Source: Bacteroidota bacterium
Lineage (GTDB): Bacteria; Bacteroidota; Bacteroidia; AKYH767-A; 2013-40CM-41-45
DNA: 64,000 bases
Direction of reading: 5' to 3'
Assembly (NCBI GenBank): GCA_016713765.1
Contig: JADJON010000003.1
Coordinates: 1,054,001-1,118,000, forward strand
The notes beneath the pieces were generated by a model. The model made no database searches. It was given only the letters and a program-made list of their open reading frames with translations, and was not told the DNA's origin. Each line of letters opens with the position of its first letter. Position 1 is the stretch's first letter. This document shows, one piece after another, positions 15,916-24,968 of the stretch. The translations under genes and the position numbers were made by a program.

Positions 15916-17151
15916 ATGGGAGCAGTACGTGTCTGTATACTTTTTCATCTTTTACTTTCCGGCATCAGGGCGACTGCCGCAGATGATTTCCTGACCGCTT
16001 TGCAACGGCGTGACTGGCAAGCGGCGTCCCGGTTGGCCAATCGCGCTGACGGCGCTGCTGCGGATCGCAGCCGCCTCATCGACGGATTCCGGTTATGTCT
16101 TTCCGGCGCTTACGCTGAAGCCCAGCGCACTTTTCATACCCTGCTGCAATCGGACGACAGCCTGACTCGCGCATTGGCGATAGAAGCAGACGGTCAATTG
16201 TTATTCCTGGCCGGCGAATGGAATGCCCTGGCTGATCTTCCCGCGACACCGGGCGCTGATACCAGCGGCCAGGCCGCCGAACGGGACTTTTACCGATTCT
16301 TCGGAAGGCACGAGCGTCAAACAGTCCGCTTTGATCGCGACAGCAGTACGGTTCCCATGCCCTTGCGTGTCTCGGAAAATCCTACGCTCGAAGCCGTCAT
16401 CAACGGAAGAAAAGCCCGGGCTTGCTGGGACACCGGAGCCGGCATCTGCATTCTTTCGTCCAGCCTTGCTTCTAAACTGCAGGTGAAAACGGATGGAGAT
16501 GTCACTGCGCCGGTTAGTTCCGCTTCAGCAAAGCAACTTCGTATGCAAGCGGGAATCATCGACAGCATCCGGATCGGTGCTATTACCTGGCGTAACGTGC
16601 CCTGCGGTATCCTGGACGACCGACTGCTCGAGTTCCGTGTCGCGGGAATCCGCGTTGCCGGTTTCAAGGCGATCCTTGGGTGGCCATTGATGCAATCGGT
16701 AGACATGACCCTCGACTTTGCAGCTGAACGTCTGACCCTACGCCGCCCGCAACCGGCAACGCAGCCGCGCAATCTGTCGTGGTACGGCATACCGCAAGTA
16801 ACCACGAGGATGGAAGGTTGTCAGGATACGTTGCTGTTTCAGATCGACTTCGGCGGTTATCCGACGCAGGCATTCGCCGCGATGCATGGAAGGATCCAGG
16901 ACAGCAGCAGGATCGATTCGATCGAAACCCGGATCGGCGGGGCAGGTGGATTCACGAACTACCGTGCTGCAACCTTTTACGACGTGATCCTTAATGCCGG
17001 TGGCAGGAGTCGCGCGCACACGCGACTGGTTGAACGGATCGAAAGCGGTAACCTAAACGGGGTTCGACCGGAAGGGGTCTTCGGGGTCGCCTTTGTGGAA
17101 GAGCATCGCGTACGGATGGACTTCACGAACGGCGTTTTTATGGTCGAATGA
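15916..17151 (+). CDS. Exported two-domain retropepsin-like aspartic protease
   Basis: Predicted 411 residues. Signal region (VRVCILFHLLLSGIRATA), then an alpha-helical segment (about 25-120). The first aspartic-protease domain has ACWDTGAGICILSS (Asp172) and closes with AILGWPLMQSVDMTLDF. A second similar domain follows (about 290-411): LLFQIDFGGYPTQAF, closing GVFGVAFVEEHRVRMDF. In the second domain the catalytic motif reads DFG instead of DTG. So the protein looks like a fused pair in which one half kept the canonical triad. The substrate is unknown. I used the ATG at 15916; a TTG at 15886 would add ten residues before the signal. Confidence 0.72.
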   Translation: MGAVRVCILFHLLLSGIRATAADDFLTALQRRDWQAASRLANRADGAAADRSRLIDGFRLCLSGAYAEAQRTFHTLLQSDDSLTRALAIEADGQLLFLAGEWNALADLPATPGADTSGQAAERDFYRFFGRHERQTVRFDRDSSTVPMPLRVSENPTLEAVINGRKARACWDTGAGICILSSSLASKLQVKTDGDVTAPVSSASAKQLRMQAGIIDSIRIGAITWRNVPCGILDDRLLEFRVAGIRVAGFKAILGWPLMQSVDMTLDFAAERLTLRRPQPATQPRNLSWYGIPQVTTRMEGCQDTLLFQIDFGGYPTQAFAAMHGRIQDSSRIDSIETRIGGAGGFTNYRAATFYDVILNAGGRSRAHTRLVERIESGNLNGVRPEGVFGVAFVEEHRVRMDFTNGVFMVE

Positions 17152-17183
17152 ATACGACATTCCCGGGCTAAGTAAACTCGAGA

Positions 17184-17966
17184 TCAGGAACGCACGAAAT
17201 TGGCTTTCCGTTTTTCCAGAAATGCCGACACGCCTTCCTTGAAATCGTCGGTACCGAAGCAGCGTCCGAACTCTTCGATCTCGAATTGGAATCCGTCGAC
17301 ACCTTCCTTGTAAAAAGCATCCACACAGCGCACGATACCGGCGATCGCGCGGGGAGATTGGGCTGTGATCTTGCTCATCAGTTCCAACGTCTTTGCCATG
17401 AGCTGGTCCTGCGGTACGACATAGTTGACCAACCCCAGCCGGTGCGCTTCCTCCGCTCCGATCATGTCGGCCGTCATCAACAACTCCAGTGCCTTCCCTT
17501 TTCCGATCAACTGGACCAATCGTTGGGTACCCGCGTAACCGGGGATCAGGCCCAGCTTCACTTCGGGTTGACCGAACTTCGCATTGTCGGATGCGATACG
17601 CAAGTGACAGGCCATGGCCAGTTCGCAACCTCCGCCCAGCGCGAATCCGTTTACGGCTGCGATGACCGGCTTGGTGCAGCGCTCCACGGAATTGAAGACT
17701 TCATGTCCGGCAGCACTCAGGGCCTGACCCTGTTCGATGCTGTAGGAAGAAAATTCGGAGATGTCGGCACCGGCGATAAATGCCTTGGCCCCCACACCGG
17801 TCAGGATGATCCCCGCGATCGCAGGATCCCGCTCCGCCGTTTTCACCGCGTCACCGATCTCCTGGATGGTCTCTTGGTTGAGTGCATTCAGCTTGTCGGG
17901 ACGGTTCACCGAGATGGTAAGGATTCCGTTTTCGATGTGGAGGAGAATGTTGGTGTAGGTCTTCAT
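17184..17966 (-). CDS. Enoyl-CoA hydratase/isomerase family protein
   Basis: Predicted 260-residue crotonase-fold enzyme, normal length. It has the oxyanion-hole segments AFIAGADISEF and NGFALGGGCELAMACHLRIA, with the expected Glu in GCELA and a second Glu region FGQPEVKLGLIPG. This supports true hydratase activity on short- to medium-chain enoyl-CoA in fatty or amino acid breakdown. The ATG at 17966 is chosen; the longer frame to 18071 runs into the spacer. It follows a B12-binding protein gene by 52 bp, and a GGGACGAGG word lies in that gap. Confidence 0.9.
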   Translation of the reverse strand: MKTYTNILLHIENGILTISVNRPDKLNALNQETIQEIGDAVKTAERDPAIAGIILTGVGAKAFIAGADISEFSSYSIEQGQALSAAGHEVFNSVERCTKPVIAAVNGFALGGGCELAMACHLRIASDNAKFGQPEVKLGLIPGYAGTQRLVQLIGKGKALELLMTADMIGAEEAHRLGLVNYVVPQDQLMAKTLELMSKITAQSPRAIAGIVRCVDAFYKEGVDGFQFEIEEFGRCFGTDDFKEGVSAFLEKRKANFVRS

Positions 17967-18018
17967 GGAGATGGGGCGAGGGACGAGGGACGAGGATAGA
18001 CGACTGAATCTTGAAGGA

Positions 18019-18426
18019 TCAGTTTCTGCGACGAGCGTCGACTTCGTTGCGGATGTAGTCGACGACGACATTGGTGTCGGTACCGGGCGGAAACAGCCGG
18101 CCGACGCCGAGATCCATGAGTTTTTTCATGTCGGCATCCGGAATGATTCCGCCACCGGTCAGCAGGACATCGTTCAGGCCTTTGTCCTTCATGAGTTGGA
18201 TGATCTTCGGGAACACCGTATTGTGCGCGCCGGACAGGATACTCACGCCGATCACATCCACATCTTCCTGCAGGGCGGCATTCACCACCATTTCCGGCGT
18301 CTGGCGCAGCCCGGTGTAAATGACTTCCATACCCGCGTCGCGCAGGAAGGAAGCGATGACTTTCGCGCCGCGATCATGGCCATCGAGGCCGACCTTGGCG
18401 ATCAGAACACGGATCGGACGTGACAT
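18019..18426 (-). CDS. Free-standing cobalamin-binding domain (methylmalonyl-CoA mutase C-terminal type)
   Basis: Predicted 135 residues, a complete B12-binding domain. The DxHxxG motif is DGHDRG with His17 as the lower cobalt ligand. It is followed by SILSGAHNTVFP and LLTGGGIIPDADM, the conserved loops around the nucleotide tail. It matches the small or C-terminal part of methylmalonyl-CoA and related acyl-CoA mutases. The large catalytic subunit is not in this window. It may work with a mutase encoded elsewhere, or be a regulatory copy. The crotonase downstream suggests acyl-CoA metabolism. Confidence 0.88.
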   Translation of the reverse strand: MSRPIRVLIAKVGLDGHDRGAKVIASFLRDAGMEVIYTGLRQTPEMVVNAALQEDVDVIGVSILSGAHNTVFPKIIQLMKDKGLNDVLLTGGGIIPDADMKKLMDLGVGRLFPPGTDTNVVVDYIRNEVDARRRN

Positions 18427-18444
18427 AGTCTCTTGAGTGGACGG

Positions 18445-21400
18445 CTAAGATACGGTTTCGGTACGGGCTTCGGGAAGCCAGACGTGAAACCGGGTACCCA
18501 GGTTTTCCGTGCTTTCGTATCCAACACGGCCGTCGCTCTGTGTCACGATGTTGTACACCATGGCGAGGCCAAGTCCGGTACCGCCCGACTTGGTCGTAAA
18601 ATTCGGCACGAAGATCCGCTCGCGCTGCGATTCCGGAATGCCGATTCCGTTATCTGTCACGGATACTTCCCAGCCGGAATCCTTCGCTTCCAGTTTCACT
18701 TCGATCAATCCCACGCGTTCATCCGGAATTGCCTGAACAGCATTCTTCAGCAGGTTCTGAAACACCCGCGAGAGCTGGTCCTTGTCGGCCAGGACAAAAC
18801 ATGCCCGCGCGGGTTCGGAATAGTCGATGCGCAAGCCGGGAGAATCCCGGAATAGATCAACGGTCGGGCGTAATACGCTGCGAAGATCAAGTACCACGCG
18901 CTGTGCTGCGGGCATGCGGGCGAAGTCGGAGAACGCGCCGGCGATGTTCGACAGGGTTTCGATCTGCTGCAACAGGGTTTCCGTCACGCGACGCACTTGC
19001 GCAGCGTCGGTCGTTCCGTCCGAAACCGTACGCTGAAGATGTTGTACCGACAATTTCATCGGTGTCAACGGGTTTTTGATCTCGTGTGCTACCTGACGCG
19101 CCATTTCCCGCCAGGCGGATTCGCGTTCGCTGCGTGCCAGTTTGTCGGCGCTGATCGCCAGTTCGGAGACCAGCCGGTTGTATTCGTTCACCAGGGCGCC
19201 GATCTCGTCGGCTCCCGAATAGGCGATCTCCTCGTTCCGGCGGCCAAGTCGTATGCCGGCAAGCTTTTCCTGCAAGACGGAAAGCGGCTGGGTGATGCGC
19301 GCGGAGATCAGCAGGGTAAAGAGCAAGGCGATGGCGAAGAGCAATACATAGATGTTGAGCAAAGCGGAGATAAATCCGGAGATCTCCTGGTTGAGTTCGT
19401 TTTGCTTTTCGAAATACGGTAAGTGAAGATACCCCGTGATGTTGCCGCGTTCATCGGTGAACGGCGCATAGGCGGCGACATACCGCAGTCGACCCACACT
19501 TTCCCGGTGGATGAACTGCGTGCGTCGCTCCTCCTGCAATTCGAGAAACGCTTCCGGATTCATCCGGGTCGAAACGATTCCCTGGTCGAAGATGCGCGGC
19601 TGGGAAGAATAGTAGAGTTGTCCGCGTTCGTCGAAGAGGTTGTAGTCGATGTTCGTGTTCGCGGCGACGCGCGAGAGTGTCGGCTCGAACGGAAGCGGTG
19701 AAGTACCCGATAAGGGCGAATGTACCGACGGTTGATCGTTGATCAGCAACCACAAGCCGTTCACCTGTTCCGCGATGCTCTTGCGCTGATCGTCGGCATA
19801 CTTCCGTTGGATGTACCAGACCGTGCCCGTACCGATGGCTGCGAAGGAGAGAACAACGAGGGAGAAGACCGATACCTGTATCCTGCGGGTCAAGGTTCCG
19901 GTTGATGCGGTTTGACCGGAGGTCAATCGATAGACCATCCAGGCGATCGCCAGAAAACCGCCGATGAAACTGAAGACCCAACTGAAGAGCGTCAATACAT
20001 CGATCGGACGAGGTGCCGGGCGGCTGACCACGATGAGTGTACCGGTTGATGGGCGGTACAAGAGGTGCTCGAAGCCGTTCCGAACCACCTGCGTGTAGTC
20101 ACTGGAATCCGTCGGGAATTCGTCAGGAGTAAACGCGTACGAATAACTGCCATATTCGAATACCAGGGCATCGCGGTTGTACCGGGCCAAAGAATAGGCT
20201 TCCGGCCAACGGCTTTCCCGGGCTGTGCCACTCACGAACAACTCCGGAAAACCGGAACCGGCGGGGAAGAATCTTGCGTCGAACGTCAGGGCTAACCAGG
20301 TAGCGGCCGTATCCGAACCCAGTCGCACAAATCCGATGTAGGCGAGTTGTCCGGATTCATTCGGTAAATAATACAGGTCCGGAGCGATGGTCGGGCGGCC
20401 AAGATCGACCGCTGCACGGCGGAACTCATCCAAGGTGCGGGTATCGGCGGAATCCTGTTGCACACCATCGGATCGGAACAGGCGTACCGACAGCTCGAAC
20501 TTGCTCAGATAGCCTGTCAGGTTGGTCGTGGCGATATGGGTTTTGATCGCTTCGGCGCGGTTGAACTGGAGATCCAGCAGTTTCTTCAGTTGCTGATCGC
20601 GCGGAATCGACAGCAGTTGCTCCTGCAACAGGTATTCCGCAACGTGGTCCTGTCGCGCATCGATCTTCTGTGCCAGCAATTTCCGTGTCTCGAGTTCTTT
20701 TTCCCGGTTGAATGACTGAAACGCAACCGCGGTATAACCGCTCAGCGCGAGGAGTACTACGAAACCAAGCGTATCCGTATAACGAACCGGCCATGACAAC
20801 TTAACCAGAGTAGCCAGGACCAGCAGCAGGGCCGTCAACCACAGTACTACTGAAGCGCCAGCCAGGAGTGTATAACGGTCAAGCGAAGAAAAGTCAGCGA
20901 CATTGAACGATATCCTGGAATTGAGCACCAGTCCGTGCAGTAGATCATGCAAGGACAACAGCACGATCACCGCGGCGAGCAGGCAGGCGATCACGGTGAT
21001 CGGTCGGATACGTCGCGTTTTCCGGGCCCTTCGGTACACGACATATGCAGTACCAACGGCCATGAAAGCATTCAGCAGGAAGTCGCCGAGCGAATTGAAG
21101 AGTACAGAACTGGCATAGTACCGCGGGCTGAACAGTTCCCCTGTGTACAAGGCAGCCGGCCAGTGGGCGATGATCATGAACAGCCGCAACGTCCAGGGCA
21201 GAAGCGTCAACAATATACCCGGAAGGAGATGGAGACGTACCGCCCACAACCAGCAGCCAATACTCGCGAGTAAAAAGGCGAGTAGTGTTGCGGTCCGCTG
21301 TACCGGTCCGCTGTTTTCCTGCGGATTCCAGTCGAGCCGGAACCAGGATCTTCCGTCGGGGCCCGATAATTCCGCCCCGGCAGTTGGAACTTCCTTGGCT

Positions 21401-21912
21401 GATTCCGGTATTCCGAGAACCGGATTGAATGTATTCCGCAGATATTGATTCTCGTAAGCGAAGGCTGTACGAACCTCCAACAGCACAAAGACGGTCCGGT
21501 CTCCGGAAGTAGCCGTGCGCAGGTAATACCATCCGTTCGGAAGCCGCAACAAACGGCGGTCCGTAAGCGAATCGGGTGGCTGGTTGATGAAGTCGGGATT
21601 GTTATCCGACCAGTCGGTTAACCAGCCGTGTTCGCGTACATAGACGCTGATTCCGTCTTCCGTTCCGTTGTCGTGCAGAAATCGTTTGTGGAACTCGGAA
21701 GATGCGACGGGGCCCGAAAGTTCGCGGGTCAACTGGCCCATCCGCTCATCCAGTTCGGCCAGACGAACAGATGCTTCCTTCAGGACCTCCGCAGGAGGCG
21801 CGCTGCCGAACCGCATGGCAAGCAATGCGACGATCGCGAAGATCAACGCGAACGCAAGCGATGAATTTGCCGGATTTCTGAACAGATGACGCACGCCGGT
21901 GAATGGAAACAA
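18445..21912 (-). CDS. Very large membrane sensor histidine kinase (NtrY-like core)
   Basis: Predicted 1155 residues. First helix at about 18-35, a periplasmic segment to about 205, then a cluster of helices (about 210-410). A second extracytoplasmic region (about 420-640) follows, then two helices near 660-710, a third sensory loop (about 715-840), a helix before HAMP (about 845-920), and the kinase core. The core has the H box REMARQVAHEIKNPLTPMK, N box QNLLKNAVQAIP, and ATP lid DNGIGIPES with GGTGLGLAM. The H box is NtrY-like. No receiver or regulator gene is adjacent, so it is an orphan. The start is non-ATG (TTG at 21912, or GTG at 21894). Confidence 0.85.
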   Translation of the reverse strand: MFPFTGVRHLFRNPANSSLAFALIFAIVALLAMRFGSAPPAEVLKEASVRLAELDERMGQLTRELSGPVASSEFHKRFLHDNGTEDGISVYVREHGWLTDWSDNNPDFINQPPDSLTDRRLLRLPNGWYYLRTATSGDRTVFVLLEVRTAFAYENQYLRNTFNPVLGIPESAKEVPTAGAELSGPDGRSWFRLDWNPQENSGPVQRTATLLAFLLASIGCWLWAVRLHLLPGILLTLLPWTLRLFMIIAHWPAALYTGELFSPRYYASSVLFNSLGDFLLNAFMAVGTAYVVYRRARKTRRIRPITVIACLLAAVIVLLSLHDLLHGLVLNSRISFNVADFSSLDRYTLLAGASVVLWLTALLLVLATLVKLSWPVRYTDTLGFVVLLALSGYTAVAFQSFNREKELETRKLLAQKIDARQDHVAEYLLQEQLLSIPRDQQLKKLLDLQFNRAEAIKTHIATTNLTGYLSKFELSVRLFRSDGVQQDSADTRTLDEFRRAAVDLGRPTIAPDLYYLPNESGQLAYIGFVRLGSDTAATWLALTFDARFFPAGSGFPELFVSGTARESRWPEAYSLARYNRDALVFEYGSYSYAFTPDEFPTDSSDYTQVVRNGFEHLLYRPSTGTLIVVSRPAPRPIDVLTLFSWVFSFIGGFLAIAWMVYRLTSGQTASTGTLTRRIQVSVFSLVVLSFAAIGTGTVWYIQRKYADDQRKSIAEQVNGLWLLINDQPSVHSPLSGTSPLPFEPTLSRVAANTNIDYNLFDERGQLYYSSQPRIFDQGIVSTRMNPEAFLELQEERRTQFIHRESVGRLRYVAAYAPFTDERGNITGYLHLPYFEKQNELNQEISGFISALLNIYVLLFAIALLFTLLISARITQPLSVLQEKLAGIRLGRRNEEIAYSGADEIGALVNEYNRLVSELAISADKLARSERESAWREMARQVAHEIKNPLTPMKLSVQHLQRTVSDGTTDAAQVRRVTETLLQQIETLSNIAGAFSDFARMPAAQRVVLDLRSVLRPTVDLFRDSPGLRIDYSEPARACFVLADKDQLSRVFQNLLKNAVQAIPDERVGLIEVKLEAKDSGWEVSVTDNGIGIPESQRERIFVPNFTTKSGGTGLGLAMVYNIVTQSDGRVGYESTENLGTRFHVWLPEARTETVS

Positions 21913-21988
21913 ATGTCTGTTAACGATAAAACGACACAGAAGTTCATCTTCTCAAAACTATTCTTTTTTTTACACGCCCTGCCGAAAG

Positions 21989-23389
21989 ATGCTGTTCAAC
22001 TCCCTCGCCTTCGCGCTGTTTTTTCCCCTGGTGACGTTCGGGTACTTCCTGCTGCGGCCAGGGCAACGTTGGTGGTGGTTACTACTGGCCAGTTGCGTGT
22101 TTTACATGTACTTCCGGCCGGTTTACATTCTTGTTCTGGCACTGACGATCGGTATCGACTACGCCGCCGGCCTGCTGATGGAACGCAGCAGCGATTTCCG
22201 GGTCCGCCGGAGGTGGCTGGGTGCCAGCCTGATCGCCAACATCGGCATTCTGGCGTTCTTCAAGTATTGGGGGTTTCTGGACGAAAACCTGGCGGCGCTG
22301 ACCGGCTGGACCGGATCCCCCTTGCGATTGCCCGTGCTGGATGTGGTGCTGCCGGTCGGGTTGAGTTTTCATACGTTTCAGGCGATGAGCTACACCTTCG
22401 ACGTGTACTACGGCCGGCAAAAAGCCGAGCGCCATCTCGGCATTTACGCGTTGTACGTCATGTTTTATCCGCAATTGGTGGCGGGTCCCATCGAACGACC
22501 GGGACAATTGTTACCGCAATTCCGGGAACATCATACGATCGATTACGGACGTATCAGCAAAGGGCTGGTGCGTATGCTCTGGGGGCTTTTCAAAAAGATC
22601 GTCGTCGCCGACCGTTTGTCTTTGTTTGTGGATCCCATCTTTCGGGAACCCGAGGGATATGGCGGCATCACGATGGTGTGGGCGATTCTCTTTTTCTCCA
22701 TTCAGATCTACGCGGATTTTTCCGGGTACTGTGACATCGCATTGGGCGCCGCGCAAGTAATGGGTTTCCGGTTGATGGAGAATTTCCGTCATCCGTATTT
22801 CAGCGCCAGCTTCCGTGAATTCTGGACCCGTTGGCACATCTCGCTTTCACAATGGTTCCGCGACTTCGTCTACATTCCCCTGGGCGGGAATAGGGTTCCG
22901 ATCATCAAAGAAATCCGTAACCTGCTGATCGTTTTCGCGCTGAGCGGTCTCTGGCATGGCGCGAGCTGGACGTTCGTAGTCTGGGGACTGATCCACGGTT
23001 TCTTTCTGATCACCGAGCGCCTGTTATTCCCCAACGGTCGAAGTTCAACGATCCTGAATCGCCTGCTCACCTTTACGGGCGTTTGCCTGGCATGGGTCTT
23101 CTTTCGCGCCGACAGCTTCGACGACGCTATGCAAGTCTTTGCCGGCTTGTTTCGACCATCGGCAGGATGGATCGGTCTGCCGCTCATCACTACACAGTCG
23201 TTCATTACGGATCTGCTCCTGCTGCTCCTGCTCTTTCTTGCCGAATGGCGTCAATGGCATCAACCCGGAACAGCCTCCGCTGCTCCTTCCCGGCGATGGG
23301 CGGCTTACGGCTGGCATGCAGCCCTGGCCGTGCTGATCCTGTTATACGGCGTCTTCGAGGCCCAATCGTTCATCTATTTTCAATTCTGA
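21989..23389 (+). CDS. MBOAT-family O-acyltransferase (AlgI-like)
   Basis: Predicted 466-residue polytopic membrane protein with about ten helices. It has the AlgI/DltB-type signatures FREFWTRWHISLSQWFRDFV (about 275-295) and SGLWHGASWTFVVWG, whose His (about 323) is the catalytic histidine of MBOATs. Such proteins move acetyl or other acyl groups across the membrane for transfer to polysaccharides. The ATG at 21989 gives a normal AlgI N-terminus (LFNSLAFALFFPLVTFGYFL). The next gene starts 1 bp after the stop and encodes an SGNH-like partner, the usual two-gene arrangement. The glycan that is modified is unknown. Confidence 0.9.
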   Translation: MLFNSLAFALFFPLVTFGYFLLRPGQRWWWLLLASCVFYMYFRPVYILVLALTIGIDYAAGLLMERSSDFRVRRRWLGASLIANIGILAFFKYWGFLDENLAALTGWTGSPLRLPVLDVVLPVGLSFHTFQAMSYTFDVYYGRQKAERHLGIYALYVMFYPQLVAGPIERPGQLLPQFREHHTIDYGRISKGLVRMLWGLFKKIVVADRLSLFVDPIFREPEGYGGITMVWAILFFSIQIYADFSGYCDIALGAAQVMGFRLMENFRHPYFSASFREFWTRWHISLSQWFRDFVYIPLGGNRVPIIKEIRNLLIVFALSGLWHGASWTFVVWGLIHGFFLITERLLFPNGRSSTILNRLLTFTGVCLAWVFFRADSFDDAMQVFAGLFRPSAGWIGLPLITTQSFITDLLLLLLLFLAEWRQWHQPGTASAAPSRRWAAYGWHAALAVLILLYGVFEAQSFIYFQF

Positions 23390-23390
23390 C

Positions 23391-24353
23391 ATGCGCAGGC
23401 TGATTCTGGAACTCTTTCTTCTATTAGCCTTCATGGGTGTGGTGTATGGCTTGCTTGAATGGCGCTACCGCGACTATTCCATTGGCCTCGACGGACAGTA
23501 CGCGCAATTCCGGATGGAACAAACCCAGGCTGAAGTGCTTTTCCTCGGCAATTCGCATATCATACCCTTAAAAGCCGCCTCGGATTCCATGCGCAAGGTG
23601 CGCTCCGCCTCGCTGGCATTTGTGGGGATGGACTTGTTCTGGACAAAAGTGCTGCTGAACCGCCAGCAGGATGCTCTTCCCCGTCTGAAAGAAGTGGTCT
23701 TGTATGCCGATCCGGAAATACTGGGCTACAATCAGACCTTACACGGCCAGGCCTGGATCAACCGGGTCTTATATCGTTACGGTGACACCCTGTACAATGA
23801 TCGCCTTTCCGATCGCTGGATGGCGCGCAGTAATTTTTTCCGGTCAAATCGGGACCTTTCGTACCTGTTCAAAGAGCGGAACGGAAGTGCCGAACTTCCG
23901 ATCGTTCGCGACCGACTCTCCCTGCCACTGGACGATACGATCGCTTGCAAAGTCAGGGCCATCGAAAACAGCAGATCAAGATTTGACGAACGCCTGTTTC
24001 CGGAAAATCTACGCTACCTGAACACGATCCTTGATTGCTGCAAACAACACGGGTGGCAGGTAACGCTTGTGCGCACACCGAAACGATCCGCTTTCCTGCG
24101 CTACTTTGAACATGCCGGGATCGAACGGGCCCGTTTAAACTTGGATTCCCTGGCAAAAGCCAGAGGCTTGTTTCTGTTTGAACCCGGCTGGTCGGCTGAA
24201 GACGATCGGTTGATCGCGGATCCGGATCACCTCCTGCTGGATGGCGCGAAACGATTCTTAGAGGAACTTGATTCGGCAAAGGAGCATCACGCGCGCGAAT
24301 CCGGGATGGGCAATCCGGATTCGATCAGCTTTTCGATGACTACCGGAAAATAA
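23391..24353 (+). CDS. SGNH-like acyltransferase partner of the MBOAT protein
   Basis: Predicted 320 residues. One N-terminal membrane anchor (LILELFLLLAFMGVVYGLLEW) is followed by an SGNH-type domain: VLFLGNSHIIPL with candidate Ser55 in GNSH, and DPDHLLLDGAKRF (about 276) supplying the Asp-x-x-His-like block. AlgJ/AlgX/DltD-type partners take the acyl group from MBOAT proteins and pass it to the glycan; that role is inferred from context and these motifs. Its last 22 codons overlap the 3' end of purN on the other strand, so the tail after about residue 298 may be a read-on from a lost stop. Confidence 0.7.
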   Translation: MRRLILELFLLLAFMGVVYGLLEWRYRDYSIGLDGQYAQFRMEQTQAEVLFLGNSHIIPLKAASDSMRKVRSASLAFVGMDLFWTKVLLNRQQDALPRLKEVVLYADPEILGYNQTLHGQAWINRVLYRYGDTLYNDRLSDRWMARSNFFRSNRDLSYLFKERNGSAELPIVRDRLSLPLDDTIACKVRAIENSRSRFDERLFPENLRYLNTILDCCKQHGWQVTLVRTPKRSAFLRYFEHAGIERARLNLDSLAKARGLFLFEPGWSAEDDRLIADPDHLLLDGAKRFLEELDSAKEHHARESGMGNPDSISFSMTTGK

Positions 24354-24880
24354 CGGTGTTCAAGGGCATGGATCTTGAGCGCGAGCTGATCGGCGTTGTC
24401 CGACCGATCAACATGACAGGCGGCTTGAAAAAGTATATCGCCCGAATCGAACTGCTCATTCACCGCGTGTACCGTGATGCCGGAAATCGGCTGGCCGGAC
24501 TCGATGACAGCACGGTGAACGTGTTCGCCGTAAAAACCCTTGCCGCCGAACTGCGGTAGTAAAGCGGGATGGATGTTGATGATCCTCCCGTGAAAAGCGT
24601 CGATCAGGTTGGCCGGCACCAGCCAGAGAAAACCGGCAAGGACGACCAAATCGATCTTCTCCGATTTCAGGAATTCGACTACAGCGGTTGTTTCGCGGAA
24701 TTGCCGTCGGTCGAACAGGTGACAAGGGACATGCAGCGCTTTTGCACGACCGATCACACCGGCATTGGGATTGTTGGTCAACACCCAACTGACCCGTATC
24801 GCCGGATGTTGTTGAAAATAACGGATGATTTTTTCGGCATTACTTCCTGAACCGGAAGCGAATACAGCGATGCGCGTCAT
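24287..24880 (-). CDS. purN: Phosphoribosylglycinamide formyltransferase
   Basis: Predicted 197 residues. It makes formyl-GAR from GAR using 10-formyltetrahydrofolate in purine synthesis. Hallmarks are FASGSGSNAEKII at the N-terminus, AGFLWLVP, the catalytic region NIHPALLP (Asn and His) and GKGFYGEHVHRAVIESG, with the later Asp in NEQFDSGDIL. The length is normal for the family. I chose the ATG at 24880. Its 3' 67 bp overlap the convergent SGNH-like gene. A TATCTTTG box lies 7 bp upstream of the ATG, so the transcript may be nearly leaderless. Confidence 0.94.
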   Translation of the reverse strand: MTRIAVFASGSGSNAEKIIRYFQQHPAIRVSWVLTNNPNAGVIGRAKALHVPCHLFDRRQFRETTAVVEFLKSEKIDLVVLAGFLWLVPANLIDAFHGRIINIHPALLPQFGGKGFYGEHVHRAVIESGQPISGITVHAVNEQFDSGDILFQAACHVDRSDNADQLALKIHALEHRYFPVVIEKLIESGLPIPDSRA

Positions 24881-24886
24881 GCCCGC

Positions 24887-24894
24887 CAAAGATA
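24887..24894 (-). promoter_or_regulatory. -7 box of purN
   Basis: TATCTTTG on the minus strand, an exact TAnnTTTG, directly upstream of the purN ATG. Confidence 0.5.
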
Positions 24895-24938
24895 GCAAAT
24901 GAGGGTACTTGGGAATCCCGTGTTCCTTGCTTTTTCGT

Positions 24939-24945
24939 TACTTTG
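24939..24945 (+). promoter_or_regulatory. Putative -7 region of the DUF47-pit operon
   Basis: TTACTTTGC, one base shorter than TAnnTTTG, 23 bp upstream of the DUF47 ATG and divergent from purN. The -33 element is unclear. Confidence 0.35.
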
Positions 24946-24968
24946 CCCCCGTTCAACTTCCACACCTC

